Source: JANSYL01 sp965229695 (GTDB lineage: Bacteria; Pseudomonadota; Alphaproteobacteria; Rhodobacterales; Rhodobacteraceae). From it: 64,000 bases of DNA. Positions 1 to 8,142 of this stretch are shown one piece after another. The notes beneath the pieces were generated by a model. It searched no databases, had not been told where the DNA came from, and was given only the letters and a program-made list of their open reading frames with translations. The DNA lies in the NCBI GenBank assembly GCA_965229695.1, contig OZ245921.1:1240001-1304000 (forward strand), in the 5' to 3' direction. Numbering within the stretch: the first letter of the stretch is position 1; each line of letters starts with the position of its first letter. The position numbers and the translations under genes are program-made.

Positions 1-56
1 CCTGAGCCCAAATGAAGCAAACCAAGGGGCGCTGATACCTTGGAAAGATCTCAAAT

Positions 57-998
57 ATGCTGACTTTCATCTTTATTGTTGACGGCGATGGCCTTGTAGC
101 GAAAGGCTTGTTGCTCGCGGCCTCTATCAAAAAAATATATGGCAGCTCAAATGATATACGATGCATCGCATATATGCCGAATAAAGATGAGCTTTCGATA
201 CCTGAACTACCGCGCCAAATTTATAAACGATCAGGCATAGAGTTCGAAACGCTGGACACAACAAAAACGAACTGGAAGCGCGCCTATCCGCATGGCAACA
301 AAATAATCGCCGCTGCGGCACCTCGCGAAACGGAAATTACTGTTTTTCTGGACACCGATACTGTCTGCGTAGCGCCCCTGCCTCGCTTGCGGCAGCTCAC
401 CAATAAGCGCTTAGCGCTGGTGCCGGATGGCACGCCCAACTGGGGCAAAGGAGATCGCTGGGCCCGTGCTTACGACCATTACAAGCTCCCAATGCCTGCG
501 GCCACGGTTCGCCTCACGCGGCGAAGGCGAAAGCTATCGCCGCCTTATTTCAACGCCGGGATGGTTGCTTTTCGAGAAAACGACCGGGTCGATGGCCGGA
601 ACTTCGCGCAGCTTTGGTTGGAGACAGCGGTAGATTTCGACCACAACGCCCCGATTGGCGGCAAACGCCCCTGGCTGGATCAAATCACACTTCCGCTGAC
701 AATGGCGCGCTTTGGGTTTGAATATGAGGTGTTGCCCGATTCATATAACTACTCCATCTCGAACGACACGTTTGTGCCACCGAACGATGGTGAGCAATTC
801 GAGCCAGAACCTCGCCTGATCCATTACCACAGGATGCGATACCTTGAGGCATCGACCTATTGGGCGACGGCTTTCAGAGAGCTGTTCGAGATAGCAAAGC
901 CAGAAGAACGCGAAAACCTAGCCGCATATTGCCTAGAATACCTGGTCAGCGAGGACGCTGAGGGAAAACTCAAGTATCTGATGGATGAGTATCGATGA
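57..998 (+). CDS. putative glycosyltransferase (GT8-like fold)
   Basis: The 313-residue protein has the look of a nucleotide-sugar-dependent glycosyltransferase. An N-terminal beta strand (TFIFIVDGDG) is followed by a strand ending in FLDTDT at residues 97-102, a DxD-type metal/nucleotide-sugar motif, and a downstream YFNAGMVAF segment resembles the acceptor-side region of GT8-like enzymes. There is no signal peptide or membrane segment, so it should act in the cytoplasm. The ATG follows a GGAAAG ribosome site. AT-rich codon use differs from the rest of the window and matches the next gene, suggesting joint acquisition. The sugar and acceptor are not predictable. Confidence 0.6.
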   Translation: MLTFIFIVDGDGLVAKGLLLAASIKKIYGSSNDIRCIAYMPNKDELSIPELPRQIYKRSGIEFETLDTTKTNWKRAYPHGNKIIAAAAPRETEITVFLDTDTVCVAPLPRLRQLTNKRLALVPDGTPNWGKGDRWARAYDHYKLPMPAATVRLTRRRRKLSPPYFNAGMVAFRENDRVDGRNFAQLWLETAVDFDHNAPIGGKRPWLDQITLPLTMARFGFEYEVLPDSYNYSISNDTFVPPNDGEQFEPEPRLIHYHRMRYLEASTYWATAFRELFEIAKPEERENLAAYCLEYLVSEDAEGKLKYLMDEYR

Positions 999-1053
999 GT
1001 GTTTCGAACCTCCATTTGTTGGGTCTGCGCGGTTCCTTTGAGGAAGGGACGAC

Positions 1054-2916
1054 ATGACCGTCACAGAAATGGCTTCCACAGATCGATACGCGATCTTCCA
1101 CCATGGCGGCAAAAACCGCGACGATCGCACAGGAACAAAACTCTGTATTTGCTTCGGCCCTCGCAGCTCGGGCTTAGAAGCCAACGGTTTCGGTGTCGAT
1201 TTTATGCAGAGTTTGGGGATCGAGTGTGTCTATGTCGCACAACGCAAACAGAGCATGTATCAAGGACTGTCTTTTGAAGAATTCTCTCAAGTTCTAGCAC
1301 CGCTTGCAGAAGGTCGTCAGGTTTACACCTATGGAAGCAGCGTTGGCGCCTACGCGGCGCTCTATTTCGCCGGTGCGGTGAATGCCAAACCCATCATGGC
1401 CTCCCCCAGATGCCCCGGCCATCCGCAATGCGCCCCAAGGCGCTTCAAGCATATTCCCTTCCACCACGTCAGGGATCTCGTTGATCTTCCACGCACCGAT
1501 AGAACGCCACTTATCCTCTGGGATCCCTATGTTGGCGTAGACAGCACCTTTACCCAAAGGTGGGCGTTACCGGTTTACCCGCAATCTGACTGCGTCCATG
1601 TTCCCGGCGGAGGCCATCTGACGCTAAGGCATATGAAGCGGCAGGGCGTCTTATCGGTCTTTATGAAATCCGTCTTTCTCGAAGGCATAGTTCCGAAAAC
1701 ACAAATAACAGATACGGGCTCAGCACATTCATTACATATGGATGCGCTGAAACACCTTCGAAAAGGCGACAGCAAAACTGCAAAAGATCTATTACATCAA
1801 TCAATCTCCTCTTGCTCCAACACCCATAATCTGTCGGAGTTGGAAAAGCTCGAAGCTGAGCTAGCGCCCCCCCAGAAAAAACCCAATAAATCCACGCCAG
1901 CTGAACCAACGACAGCAACGGCCAAGGCACCGAAGGACAAGCGCGACGGCGCAGCGGCAGGTAAGATCGCTGAAACACACGCGGTCGCCACCTGTATGCG
2001 AAACGAAGGTCAGTTCCTTCTTGAATGGGTGGCCTACCAGCACGTTATTGGCTTCGGCAAAGTGATCATCGTGACCAATGATTGCGAAGATGGAACGGAT
2101 GCGCTGGCTCAGCGCCTCGCAGAGCTTGGTGAAGTCATCCATGTCCAGAACAGGATCGAACCTGATCAGTCGCCACAGATCACCGGCATGAAGGCTGTCT
2201 TCGAACTACCTGAGATTGAGGGCGTGGACTGGTTGCTTCATTGCGATGCGGACGAGTTTCTAGACATATCTTTGGGTGATGGAACGGTATCGGAGCTCAC
2301 TAAGAAGTTCCCGCAAACCGATGCGTTTGCAATTTGTTGGCATTATATGGGCTCATCAGGATACAAAGATTGGCCCAAACAAACGGTTATCGACAATCTA
2401 TTACTCGGAGCAAGAGGGCCGCGATCCTATAACTGCATGCACAAAACACTTTTTCGGCCAGAACAGTTTGGCAGATGCATTGACCACATGCCAAAAGATC
2501 CAAAAACACCCGATGTTATATTGAGAAACAGCGCCGGAGAATTAATTCCAAATCGAAATCTATTCCATCCACGCCATGCACGTTTCCGAGAAATGAAAGA
2601 TACGCAGTATACTTGGGAGAACGCCCGCATACGACACTACGCCGTCCGATCCGAAGACGTTTTTCTTCTAAAGAATGTCCGTGGCGATGGGATGTCAGGA
2701 TCATCGATTGTCTCTGATCGCTACACCACAACTTCACCGTTTTGGCGCAAGGCCGATAACAACACCCGCCGCGATGAAGCAATGCTCCGTCATATGGGGG
2801 CAGTCTCAAAGAAACTGGAAAGCTATCTAGCAGATCCCGAGCTTTTTGCGCTGGATAAAGAGGCTTACGATTGGTTTCTTCGTTTAAAGGAAAAACACAT
2901 CGATAGTTTACGTTAA
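1054..2916 (+). CDS. alpha/beta-hydrolase-like domain fused to GT2/GT92-like glycosyltransferase
   Basis: This 620-residue protein has two parts. Residues about 1-210 resemble an alpha/beta hydrolase, with a nucleophile elbow GSSVG at 94-98 and plausible Asp157 and His188 (GGGHLT) partners. A charged, Pro/Ala/Lys-rich linker (about 265-305) leads to a glycosyltransferase domain that begins ATCMRNEGQFLLEW and carries HCDADEF at 397-402 as its DxD motif; this start is typical of the Glyco_tranf_2_4/GT92-like group. No signal peptide is seen. Base composition is low in GC, like the preceding gene. A role in building or trimming a surface glycan is inferred. The domain pairing itself is clear, but hydrolase activity is uncertain. 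Confidence 0.65.
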   Translation: MTVTEMASTDRYAIFHHGGKNRDDRTGTKLCICFGPRSSGLEANGFGVDFMQSLGIECVYVAQRKQSMYQGLSFEEFSQVLAPLAEGRQVYTYGSSVGAYAALYFAGAVNAKPIMASPRCPGHPQCAPRRFKHIPFHHVRDLVDLPRTDRTPLILWDPYVGVDSTFTQRWALPVYPQSDCVHVPGGGHLTLRHMKRQGVLSVFMKSVFLEGIVPKTQITDTGSAHSLHMDALKHLRKGDSKTAKDLLHQSISSCSNTHNLSELEKLEAELAPPQKKPNKSTPAEPTTATAKAPKDKRDGAAAGKIAETHAVATCMRNEGQFLLEWVAYQHVIGFGKVIIVTNDCEDGTDALAQRLAELGEVIHVQNRIEPDQSPQITGMKAVFELPEIEGVDWLLHCDADEFLDISLGDGTVSELTKKFPQTDAFAICWHYMGSSGYKDWPKQTVIDNLLLGARGPRSYNCMHKTLFRPEQFGRCIDHMPKDPKTPDVILRNSAGELIPNRNLFHPRHARFREMKDTQYTWENARIRHYAVRSEDVFLLKNVRGDGMSGSSIVSDRYTTTSPFWRKADNNTRRDEAMLRHMGAVSKKLESYLADPELFALDKEAYDWFLRLKEKHIDSLR

Positions 2917-3270
2917 TCCATTTCAGACAAAACAGAGCTAGCTAAAAGCAATACGATGACATCTCAGCGCTTTCCCTTGCCTCACGAAGCTAAAGCAGAG
3001 GCCACCTTGCGCGCGGTGTTGAGCGAATAGCTTCTGCTGTGGAATAACGCATAGAGCGTTTTCAAGGCGCCACCCACATCGGACATGAGGTTTCGCCATC
3101 AAGATCATCGGGTGCTTGAGGTCTGCACAGTCTCCGAAAGCTCAGCCCGGCCCGACAACTGATCCGCCGCATCGCCATCACTTCAATTGAAGATGTGTAG
3201 CTTAACGCAAAAGCGGCAGGGAAACTTTCCGCGCGCTTGAAGCCAATCGCACTTACGCGCCGGTTTCACT
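2917..3270. other. 354-base gap without a convincing gene
   Basis: The stretch between the hydrolase-glycosyltransferase gene and tRNA-Met has no long open frame, no clear ribosome site and no strong hairpin. Its composition shifts from the AT-rich style of the upstream genes to the GC-rich style of the chromosome, so it may hold the edge of an acquired segment. The only frame that looks remotely protein-like is a 34-codon minus-strand ORF at 2982-3086, which lacks a good ribosome site. Confidence 0.5.
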
Positions 3271-3347
3271 TGGTAGCGGAGGAGGGACTTGAACCCCCGA
3301 CACGCGGATTATGATTCCGCTGCTCTAACCAACTGAGCTACTCCGCC
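3271..3347 (-). tRNA. tRNA-Met (CAT), probably elongator
   Basis: The reverse strand folds as a 77-nt cloverleaf. The acceptor stem is GGCGGAG with CTCCGCT (a G-T pair at position 1-72), the D arm carries AGTTGGTTA, the anticodon stem GCGGA/TCCGC holds loop ATCATAA, the T stem is GGGGG/CCCTC, and CCA is encoded. The anticodon is CAT. A first base pair able to form and the loop context point to elongator Met rather than initiator; a tRNA-Ile with modified CAT cannot be fully excluded by eye. Confidence 0.95.
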
Positions 3348-3494
3348 AAACCGGCGCCGTGCTACGGCAGGGGGCGGTTTGCGTCAACCGCAAAATCGCA
3401 TCTTTGGCCTTTGCTTTACCCGCATCCCAAAAATATGGCCGGGGCGCGCGCGAGGGGACGGGCGCCCCCCTCACCCGAGCCGCGGAACGCGACA

Positions 3495-3923
3495 TTACCC
3501 TATCGCCTGGGCATCTGGCATCCGCGCTGCCGTCACCTCGACCTCCACCTTAAATTCCGGGCGCGTGAAGCCTGAGACGATCACCAGGGTGGAGGCGGGC
3601 AAGCGCGCCATGCCCGCGCACCATGCATCGCGCGCCGCCATATAGCCCGCCATGTGGGCACGGTCGGTCACAAAGGCATTGATCCGTACGGTATCGCTTC
3701 GGTCAAACCCGCCTTCGGCCAGGATCGCATCCACGGCGGCAAAACAAAGCGCGGCCTGAGATTGGGCGTCTTCGGGGATCGTATCATCGGGCATGATCCC
3801 CAATTGGCCTGAGGTGAAAATCCACGCTGCCCCCTCGGGCACAAGCGTCCCATGGGCATAGGCCGCAAAGGGTGGGCGGATCGTCGGCGGCGTCAGAGCC
3901 ATCAGTTCTTTCGCAAAGGTCAT
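3495..3923 (-). CDS. RidA-family (YjgF/YER057c/UK114) protein
   Basis: This 142-residue protein belongs to the RidA family, whose best-known members hydrolyse reactive enamine/imine intermediates to keto acids. Family marks are the FTSGQLGI segment, AQAALCFAAVDAIL, the strand RINAFVTDR, and the C-terminal EVEVTAAR. I chose the ATG at 3923, which follows AGGATCACCTT; a GTG eight codons upstream is possible. The gene is divergent from the ABC importer/deaminase genes that begin at 4140 and shares their promoter region. A job clearing imines formed by that pathway is inferred. I cannot confirm the active-site Arg by alignment, so the subgroup is open. Confidence 0.85.
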   Translation of the reverse strand: MTFAKELMALTPPTIRPPFAAYAHGTLVPEGAAWIFTSGQLGIMPDDTIPEDAQSQAALCFAAVDAILAEGGFDRSDTVRINAFVTDRAHMAGYMAARDAWCAGMARLPASTLVIVSGFTRPEFKVEVEVTAARMPDAQAIG

Positions 3924-4004
3924 AAGGTGATCCTGCGGGCAGCACACATCGGATGTCGAGGGGGCGGGTCAAAGGTTTCTCTGGACGATGCGCAAAGCTT
4001 AGGC

Positions 4005-4016
4005 AATTCTCGAATT
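4005..4016. promoter_or_regulatory. candidate operator palindrome in the ridA/importer divergent region
   Basis: The palindrome AATTC-TC-GAATT lies in the 216-base gap between the divergent RidA gene and the importer genes. It is the clearest short dyad there, but no regulator gene is adjacent, so assignment as an operator is only a suggestion. Confidence 0.2.
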
Positions 4017-4139
4017 CGTGCCGTGAATTTAGGCGGTGGTCCTGGCTGTGATCGCATGGGCTGACCCAGCCCCTGGCCCAGCCCGCCCCGCTCCATAGGC
4101 TTCCGGCAGTCACAAAAACCGACTCGAGGGAGTACAGGG

Positions 4140-5138
4140 ATGTTTCGCACTTCAATGATTGCTCTGGCCGCTGGTTTGGCCGCAACCGCTGCCAGTGCCG
4201 ATGGGCACCTCACACCGGTCACATTTGGCACCAACTGGCTGGCCCAGGCCGAACATGGCGGGTTCTACCAATCGGTCGCCGATGGCACCTATGCCGAATG
4301 CGGGCTGGATGTTGAAATCGTCTCGGGCGGTCCGCAGGTGAACAACCGCGCCTTGCTTCTGGCCGACCGTATCCAGTTCCATATGGGCGGCGACCTGCTG
4401 CAAGCCTTCAATGCCGCGGCCGAGGATATCCCGGTGGTCGCTGTCGCCGCCGTGTTCCAAAAACACCCGCAGGTGATCCTGGCCCATCCCGGCGTCGCAG
4501 ATAGCTGGGAAGACCTACGCGATCTGACATTGCTGATCGGCGACAATGGTTTTGCCAGCTATTACCAATGGATGATTGCCGCGCACGACTTCACCGTTGA
4601 ACAGCGGCAGCCCTATACCTTTAACCCCGCCCCCTTCCTGGCCGATGACCAGCTTGGCATGCAGGGCTATCTGTCGTCCGAGCCCTATGTGGTCGAAACC
4701 ACCGGCGGCTTCACACCCAATGTCTTCCTGATCGCTGATGCGGGCTATTCCAGCTATGCCACCACGATCGAGACGATGCAGGCCACCATCGATGAAAGCC
4801 CGGAAATGGTCGAGTGCTTCGTCAATGGCTCGATCCTGGGGTGGTACAATTACCTTTACGGCGACAATGCCGCCGCCAATGAGATGATCCTGGCTGCCAA
4901 CCCGGACATGACCCAGGACAAGATCGATTTCGCCATCAACATGATGATTGAACGCGGCATCGTCGATAGCGGCGATACCTTGGAAATGGGCATCGGCGCC
5001 ATGACCGATGAGGTCGTTGGCGGCTTCTACCAGGATATGGTCGATGCCGGTGTGGTCGAAGCCGGGCTGGACTGGCAAAGCACCTATACGCTGGACTTTG
5101 TGAACCAGGGCCTGGGCCTGGAGCTGCGCCCAGAATAA
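4140..5138 (+). CDS. NMT1/TauA-type ABC importer substrate-binding protein
   Basis: This 332-residue periplasmic protein starts with a signal peptide (about residues 1-20, ending ATAASADG), then VTFGTNWLAQAEHGGFYQSV, the typical start of NMT1/THI5-like and TauA/SsuA-type binding proteins. These bind small organic solutes such as pyrimidines, sulfonates or amines. The start is supported by GAGGGAG upstream. It is the first gene of the run and is followed by its ATPase and permease. With a cytosine-deaminase homologue downstream, a pyrimidine-like or other N-heterocyclic ligand is the best guess; the sequence alone does not fix it. Confidence 0.88.
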   Translation: MFRTSMIALAAGLAATAASADGHLTPVTFGTNWLAQAEHGGFYQSVADGTYAECGLDVEIVSGGPQVNNRALLLADRIQFHMGGDLLQAFNAAAEDIPVVAVAAVFQKHPQVILAHPGVADSWEDLRDLTLLIGDNGFASYYQWMIAAHDFTVEQRQPYTFNPAPFLADDQLGMQGYLSSEPYVVETTGGFTPNVFLIADAGYSSYATTIETMQATIDESPEMVECFVNGSILGWYNYLYGDNAAANEMILAANPDMTQDKIDFAINMMIERGIVDSGDTLEMGIGAMTDEVVGGFYQDMVDAGVVEAGLDWQSTYTLDFVNQGLGLELRPE

Positions 5139-5149
5139 CGCCTGACATT

Positions 5150-5179
5150 ATGGGCGGTGTCGGTCCCGACGCCGCCCAT
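5150..5179 (+). promoter_or_regulatory. strong intercistronic hairpin after the binding-protein gene
   Basis: ATGGGCGG-t-GTCGG, a two-base TC loop, and CCGAC-g-CCGCCCAT form a 13-pair stem with one T-G juxtaposition. It begins 12 bases after the binding-protein stop codon and has no T-tract, so it is more likely an mRNA-stabilising or partial attenuation hairpin than a full terminator. Confidence 0.7.
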
Positions 5180-5202
5180 ATCTTGCTTTGGAAAGCGACC
5201 AA

Positions 5203-5997
5203 ATGGCTGTCCGCCCGTCTGACACATTGCCTTTGGGCCAACGCCCGCCGCTTTTACGACTGACCCATGTCGATAAGGTTTTCGGGGGCGAGGTTGTTGC
5301 CCTTAAGGATATGAACCTCTCGGTGAACCAAGGCGATTTCATATCGCTGCTTGGGCCTTCGGGCTGCGGCAAGTCGACGGCGCTGCGCATCATCTCAGAC
5401 CTCATGCACCCCACACGCGGTCGCGTCGAATGGGAGGGAGCGCATGGGCGCGGCGACCTGAGCGTCGTTTTTCAAGAACCAACCCTGATGCCCTGGGCCA
5501 CCGTCGCCCAGAACGTTTGGCTGCCCTTCCGCTTGGCCGGAAAGACCTATGCCCAGGTCAAGGACGATGTGCTTGAGGTGTTGCGCCTGGTGGGCCTCGA
5601 AAAATTCGCCACGTCTTATCCGCGGGAACTGTCGGGCGGCATGAAGATGCGGGTTTCCATCGCGCGCGCGATTGTCACCAACCCGCGCCTGATCCTGATG
5701 GATGAACCCTTTGCGGCGTTGGATGAAATCACGCGCCACAAGCTCAACAACGACCTTCTGGAACTAAAAGCCAAGATCGGATGCACGGTGATTTTCGTCA
5801 CCCATTCGGTTTTCGAGTCGGTGTTTCTGTCGGATCGGATCGTGGTCATGGCCGCGCGCCCCGGACGCGTGCTGACCGAGTTAGAGGTCGATACCCCCTA
5901 CCCCCGCAGCGAAAGCTTTCGCACCTCGGCGGATTACGCCGCCCATGCGCGCCGCGCCTCGGAAGCGCTGCGCGAAGCGATGGGAGAACCGGTATGA
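5203..5997 (+). CDS. ABC importer ATP-binding protein (TauB/SsuB/ThiZ type)
   Basis: This 264-residue ATPase energises the importer whose binding protein and permease flank it. It has a Walker A GPSGCGKST, Q-loop VVFQEPTLMPW, signature LSGGMKMRVSIARA and Walker B LILMDEPFAALD followed by the switch His in FVTHS. The QEPTLMPW form is usual in the nitrate/sulfonate/pyrimidine importer family. I start at the ATG at 5203 preceded by GGAAAG; a TTG at 5188 is possible. The stop overlaps the permease start by four bases, so the two should be translationally coupled. Confidence 0.92.
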   Translation: MAVRPSDTLPLGQRPPLLRLTHVDKVFGGEVVALKDMNLSVNQGDFISLLGPSGCGKSTALRIISDLMHPTRGRVEWEGAHGRGDLSVVFQEPTLMPWATVAQNVWLPFRLAGKTYAQVKDDVLEVLRLVGLEKFATSYPRELSGGMKMRVSIARAIVTNPRLILMDEPFAALDEITRHKLNNDLLELKAKIGCTVIFVTHSVFESVFLSDRIVVMAARPGRVLTELEVDTPYPRSESFRTSADYAAHARRASEALREAMGEPV

Positions 5998-6854
5998 GCA
6001 TCGCAGAAGATCGCCCCTTGGGCGCCGAAACCCGCGATGAAGATGAGATCAAGCGCGCCCGCGCGGCCAAGATCGAAAAGACCGCGAAATGGCTTTTGCC
6101 TGCCGTGATCATGATCTTGGCCATCGCCGGATGGGGTTGGATTGTCGCCGCGAACGAGATCCCGCATTACATCCTGCCGGGGCCGGATCGTGTCTGGGAC
6201 AGTCTGGTCAATGATTGGGGTATCTTGATCGACGCCGCCTATCTGACCGGCTGGATCACCCTGTTGGCGCTGGTTTTGGCCGTGGTCGGTGGCGCCGGTC
6301 TGGCCATCATCTTCAACCAATCGAAGATGTTAGAGCTATCGTTTTACCCCTATGCGGTGATCTTGCAGGTCACACCGGTGGTCTCAATCGCACCGCTGAT
6401 CTTCATTTACGTCGATAGCAAGGTCGCGGGCATGTTGCTTTGCGCCTGGATCGTGGCCTTCTTTCCGGTGCTTAGCTCCACAACGCTTGGCCTGAATTCG
6501 GTCGATCACAATTTGCGCGATCTGTTCCGCATCTACGGCGCCTCGCGCTGGCAACGGCTGCGGATTCTGCAATTGCCCTCGGCCCTGCCCTATTTCCTGG
6601 GCGGCTTGAAAATCGCTGGCGGCCTGTCGCTGATCGGGGCGGTTGTGGCCGAACTGGTCGCAGGCACGGGCGGGATCGGATCGGGTCTGGCCTTCCGCAT
6701 TCAAGAGGCCGGGTATCGCCTGAACATCGCCCGGATGTTTGCAGCCCTTGCCATGGTGGCCGCCATGGGGGTTTTCATCTTCGCCGCACTTAGTTTTCTG
6801 TCGCACCTCTTGCTCAGGAATTGGCACGAAAGCGCCATATCGCGGGAGCAATAG
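5994..6854 (+). CDS. ABC importer permease (TauC/SsuC type)
   Basis: This 286-residue inner-membrane protein carries about six hydrophobic segments, beginning with WLLPAVIMILAIAGWGWIV. The cytoplasmic loop EAA-like region lies around IYGASRWQRLRILQLPSALPY, the contact site for the ATPase. The start ATG overlaps the ATPase stop as ATGA. A polar 35-residue N-terminus precedes the first membrane segment. The next gene begins directly after the stop codon. It should form the channel of the importer encoded by this gene run. Confidence 0.92.
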   Translation: MSIAEDRPLGAETRDEDEIKRARAAKIEKTAKWLLPAVIMILAIAGWGWIVAANEIPHYILPGPDRVWDSLVNDWGILIDAAYLTGWITLLALVLAVVGGAGLAIIFNQSKMLELSFYPYAVILQVTPVVSIAPLIFIYVDSKVAGMLLCAWIVAFFPVLSSTTLGLNSVDHNLRDLFRIYGASRWQRLRILQLPSALPYFLGGLKIAGGLSLIGAVVAELVAGTGGIGSGLAFRIQEAGYRLNIARMFAALAMVAAMGVFIFAALSFLSHLLLRNWHESAISREQ

Positions 6855-8135
6855 GTGGATTTTACGTCGCTTCCCCATGACAGCGTGACCCTGGCCAATG
6901 TCACGGTCCCAGCCTGCCTGCTGGGCCAAGCTGGCGATTTGATCCGCACCGATCTGTCCATCTCTGACGGCAAGATTGCCAAGGCACAACCGGTCGCGGT
7001 GGATATGGCTGGCGCGATGGTTTTCACGGCCTTTGTCGACATGCACACCCATTTGGACAAAGGCCATATCTGGGGCCGCGCCCCCAATCCCGACGGGTCG
7101 TTCATGGGAGCGCTGACCACTGTTGGTGCGGACAGGCAGGCCAATTGGTCGGCTGAGGATGTGTGGCGTCGCATGGAATTTTCGCTACGCTGCGCTTTCG
7201 CCCATGGCACAAGCGCGATCCGCACGCATCTGGACAGCATCCCGCCACAGCCCGACATCAGTTGGCCCGTCTTCCGTGAGCTTCAGGCCGATTGGGCCGG
7301 GCGCATTGACCTGCAGGCCGTCTGCCTGATCGGATGCGATAGCTGGACGGACGATACCGGACCCTTTGGCCATACCGCCGATCTGGTCGCGGCCACACAG
7401 GGCGGGGTGTTGGGTATGGTCACTTACCCGATGGCCGATCTGCGTGACCGTCTGCGCGGGTTTTTCGCCCAGGCGATGGCGCGCGGGCTAAGCGTCGATT
7501 TCCATGTGGATGAAACGATGGACCCGGGCGTCGAAACGCTGCGCGACATTGCCGAGGTGGCGATGGAAATGGGCTTTGAGGCCCCAATCACGGTGGGCCA
7601 TTGCTGCTCGCTTAGCGCGCAGGATGAGGCGCGGGCGTTGGACACGCTGGATTTGGTGGCGCGGGCCGGGATCAACGTGGTCAGCCTGCCGATGTGCAAC
7701 CTCTATTTGCAGGATCGCGCCGCCCAGGGCGCAGAACACACCCCACGCCACCGTGGCATCACCCTGGTGCATGAAATGCGCGCGCGCGGCATTCGCGTCA
7801 GCTTTGCCTCGGACAATACCCGCGACCCGTTTTATGCCTATGGCGATATGGACATGTTGGAAGTGATGCGAGAGGCGACGCGGATTGGCCATCTGGACCA
7901 TTCCCGCGCCGATTGGGTGACCAGTTTCCTGACCGCCCCCGCCGAGACCTGTGGCTTTGCCACGCCCTCGCTGGCCATTGGGGCCCCGGCTGATCTGGTG
8001 ATTTGCAAGGCCCGCAGTTGGACCGAGCTGTTTGCCCGCCCGCAAGCTGACCGCGTGGTGTTGCGGGGGGGCGAGCAGATCGACCGCGCGCTGCCTGACT
8101 ATGCCGAACTTGATGATTTGATGATGACGGAATGA
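6855..8135 (+). CDS. cytosine deaminase-like amidohydrolase (CodA family)
   Basis: This 426-residue cytoplasmic metal-dependent amidohydrolase resembles E. coli CodA. Metal ligands and catalytic residues fall at matching places: HTH at 64-66 (DMHTHLDKG), HVDE with His217 and Glu220, His249 in GHCCS, and Asp320 in FASDNTRDPFYAYG. The family hydrolytically deaminates cytosine, isoguanine, 5-methylcytosine, creatinine and related rings. CodA has HDD where this protein has SDN, hinting at a different substrate. The GTG start abuts the permease stop codon. Location right behind an importer suggests it acts on the imported compound first. Confidence 0.85.
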   Translation: MDFTSLPHDSVTLANVTVPACLLGQAGDLIRTDLSISDGKIAKAQPVAVDMAGAMVFTAFVDMHTHLDKGHIWGRAPNPDGSFMGALTTVGADRQANWSAEDVWRRMEFSLRCAFAHGTSAIRTHLDSIPPQPDISWPVFRELQADWAGRIDLQAVCLIGCDSWTDDTGPFGHTADLVAATQGGVLGMVTYPMADLRDRLRGFFAQAMARGLSVDFHVDETMDPGVETLRDIAEVAMEMGFEAPITVGHCCSLSAQDEARALDTLDLVARAGINVVSLPMCNLYLQDRAAQGAEHTPRHRGITLVHEMRARGIRVSFASDNTRDPFYAYGDMDMLEVMREATRIGHLDHSRADWVTSFLTAPAETCGFATPSLAIGAPADLVICKARSWTELFARPQADRVVLRGGEQIDRALPDYAELDDLMMTE

Positions 8136-8142
8136 GGATCTG

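Noticed and set aside
2..82. Open frame from the left edge that could be the 3' end of an upstream gene
   Set aside because: Only about 26 codons are visible and they overlap the start of the first glycosyltransferase gene; nothing in them identifies a protein.
2982..3086. 34-codon minus-strand ORF in the gap before tRNA-Met
   Set aside because: The peptide looks fairly protein-like, but there is no ribosome site, no homology that I recognise and no partner gene.
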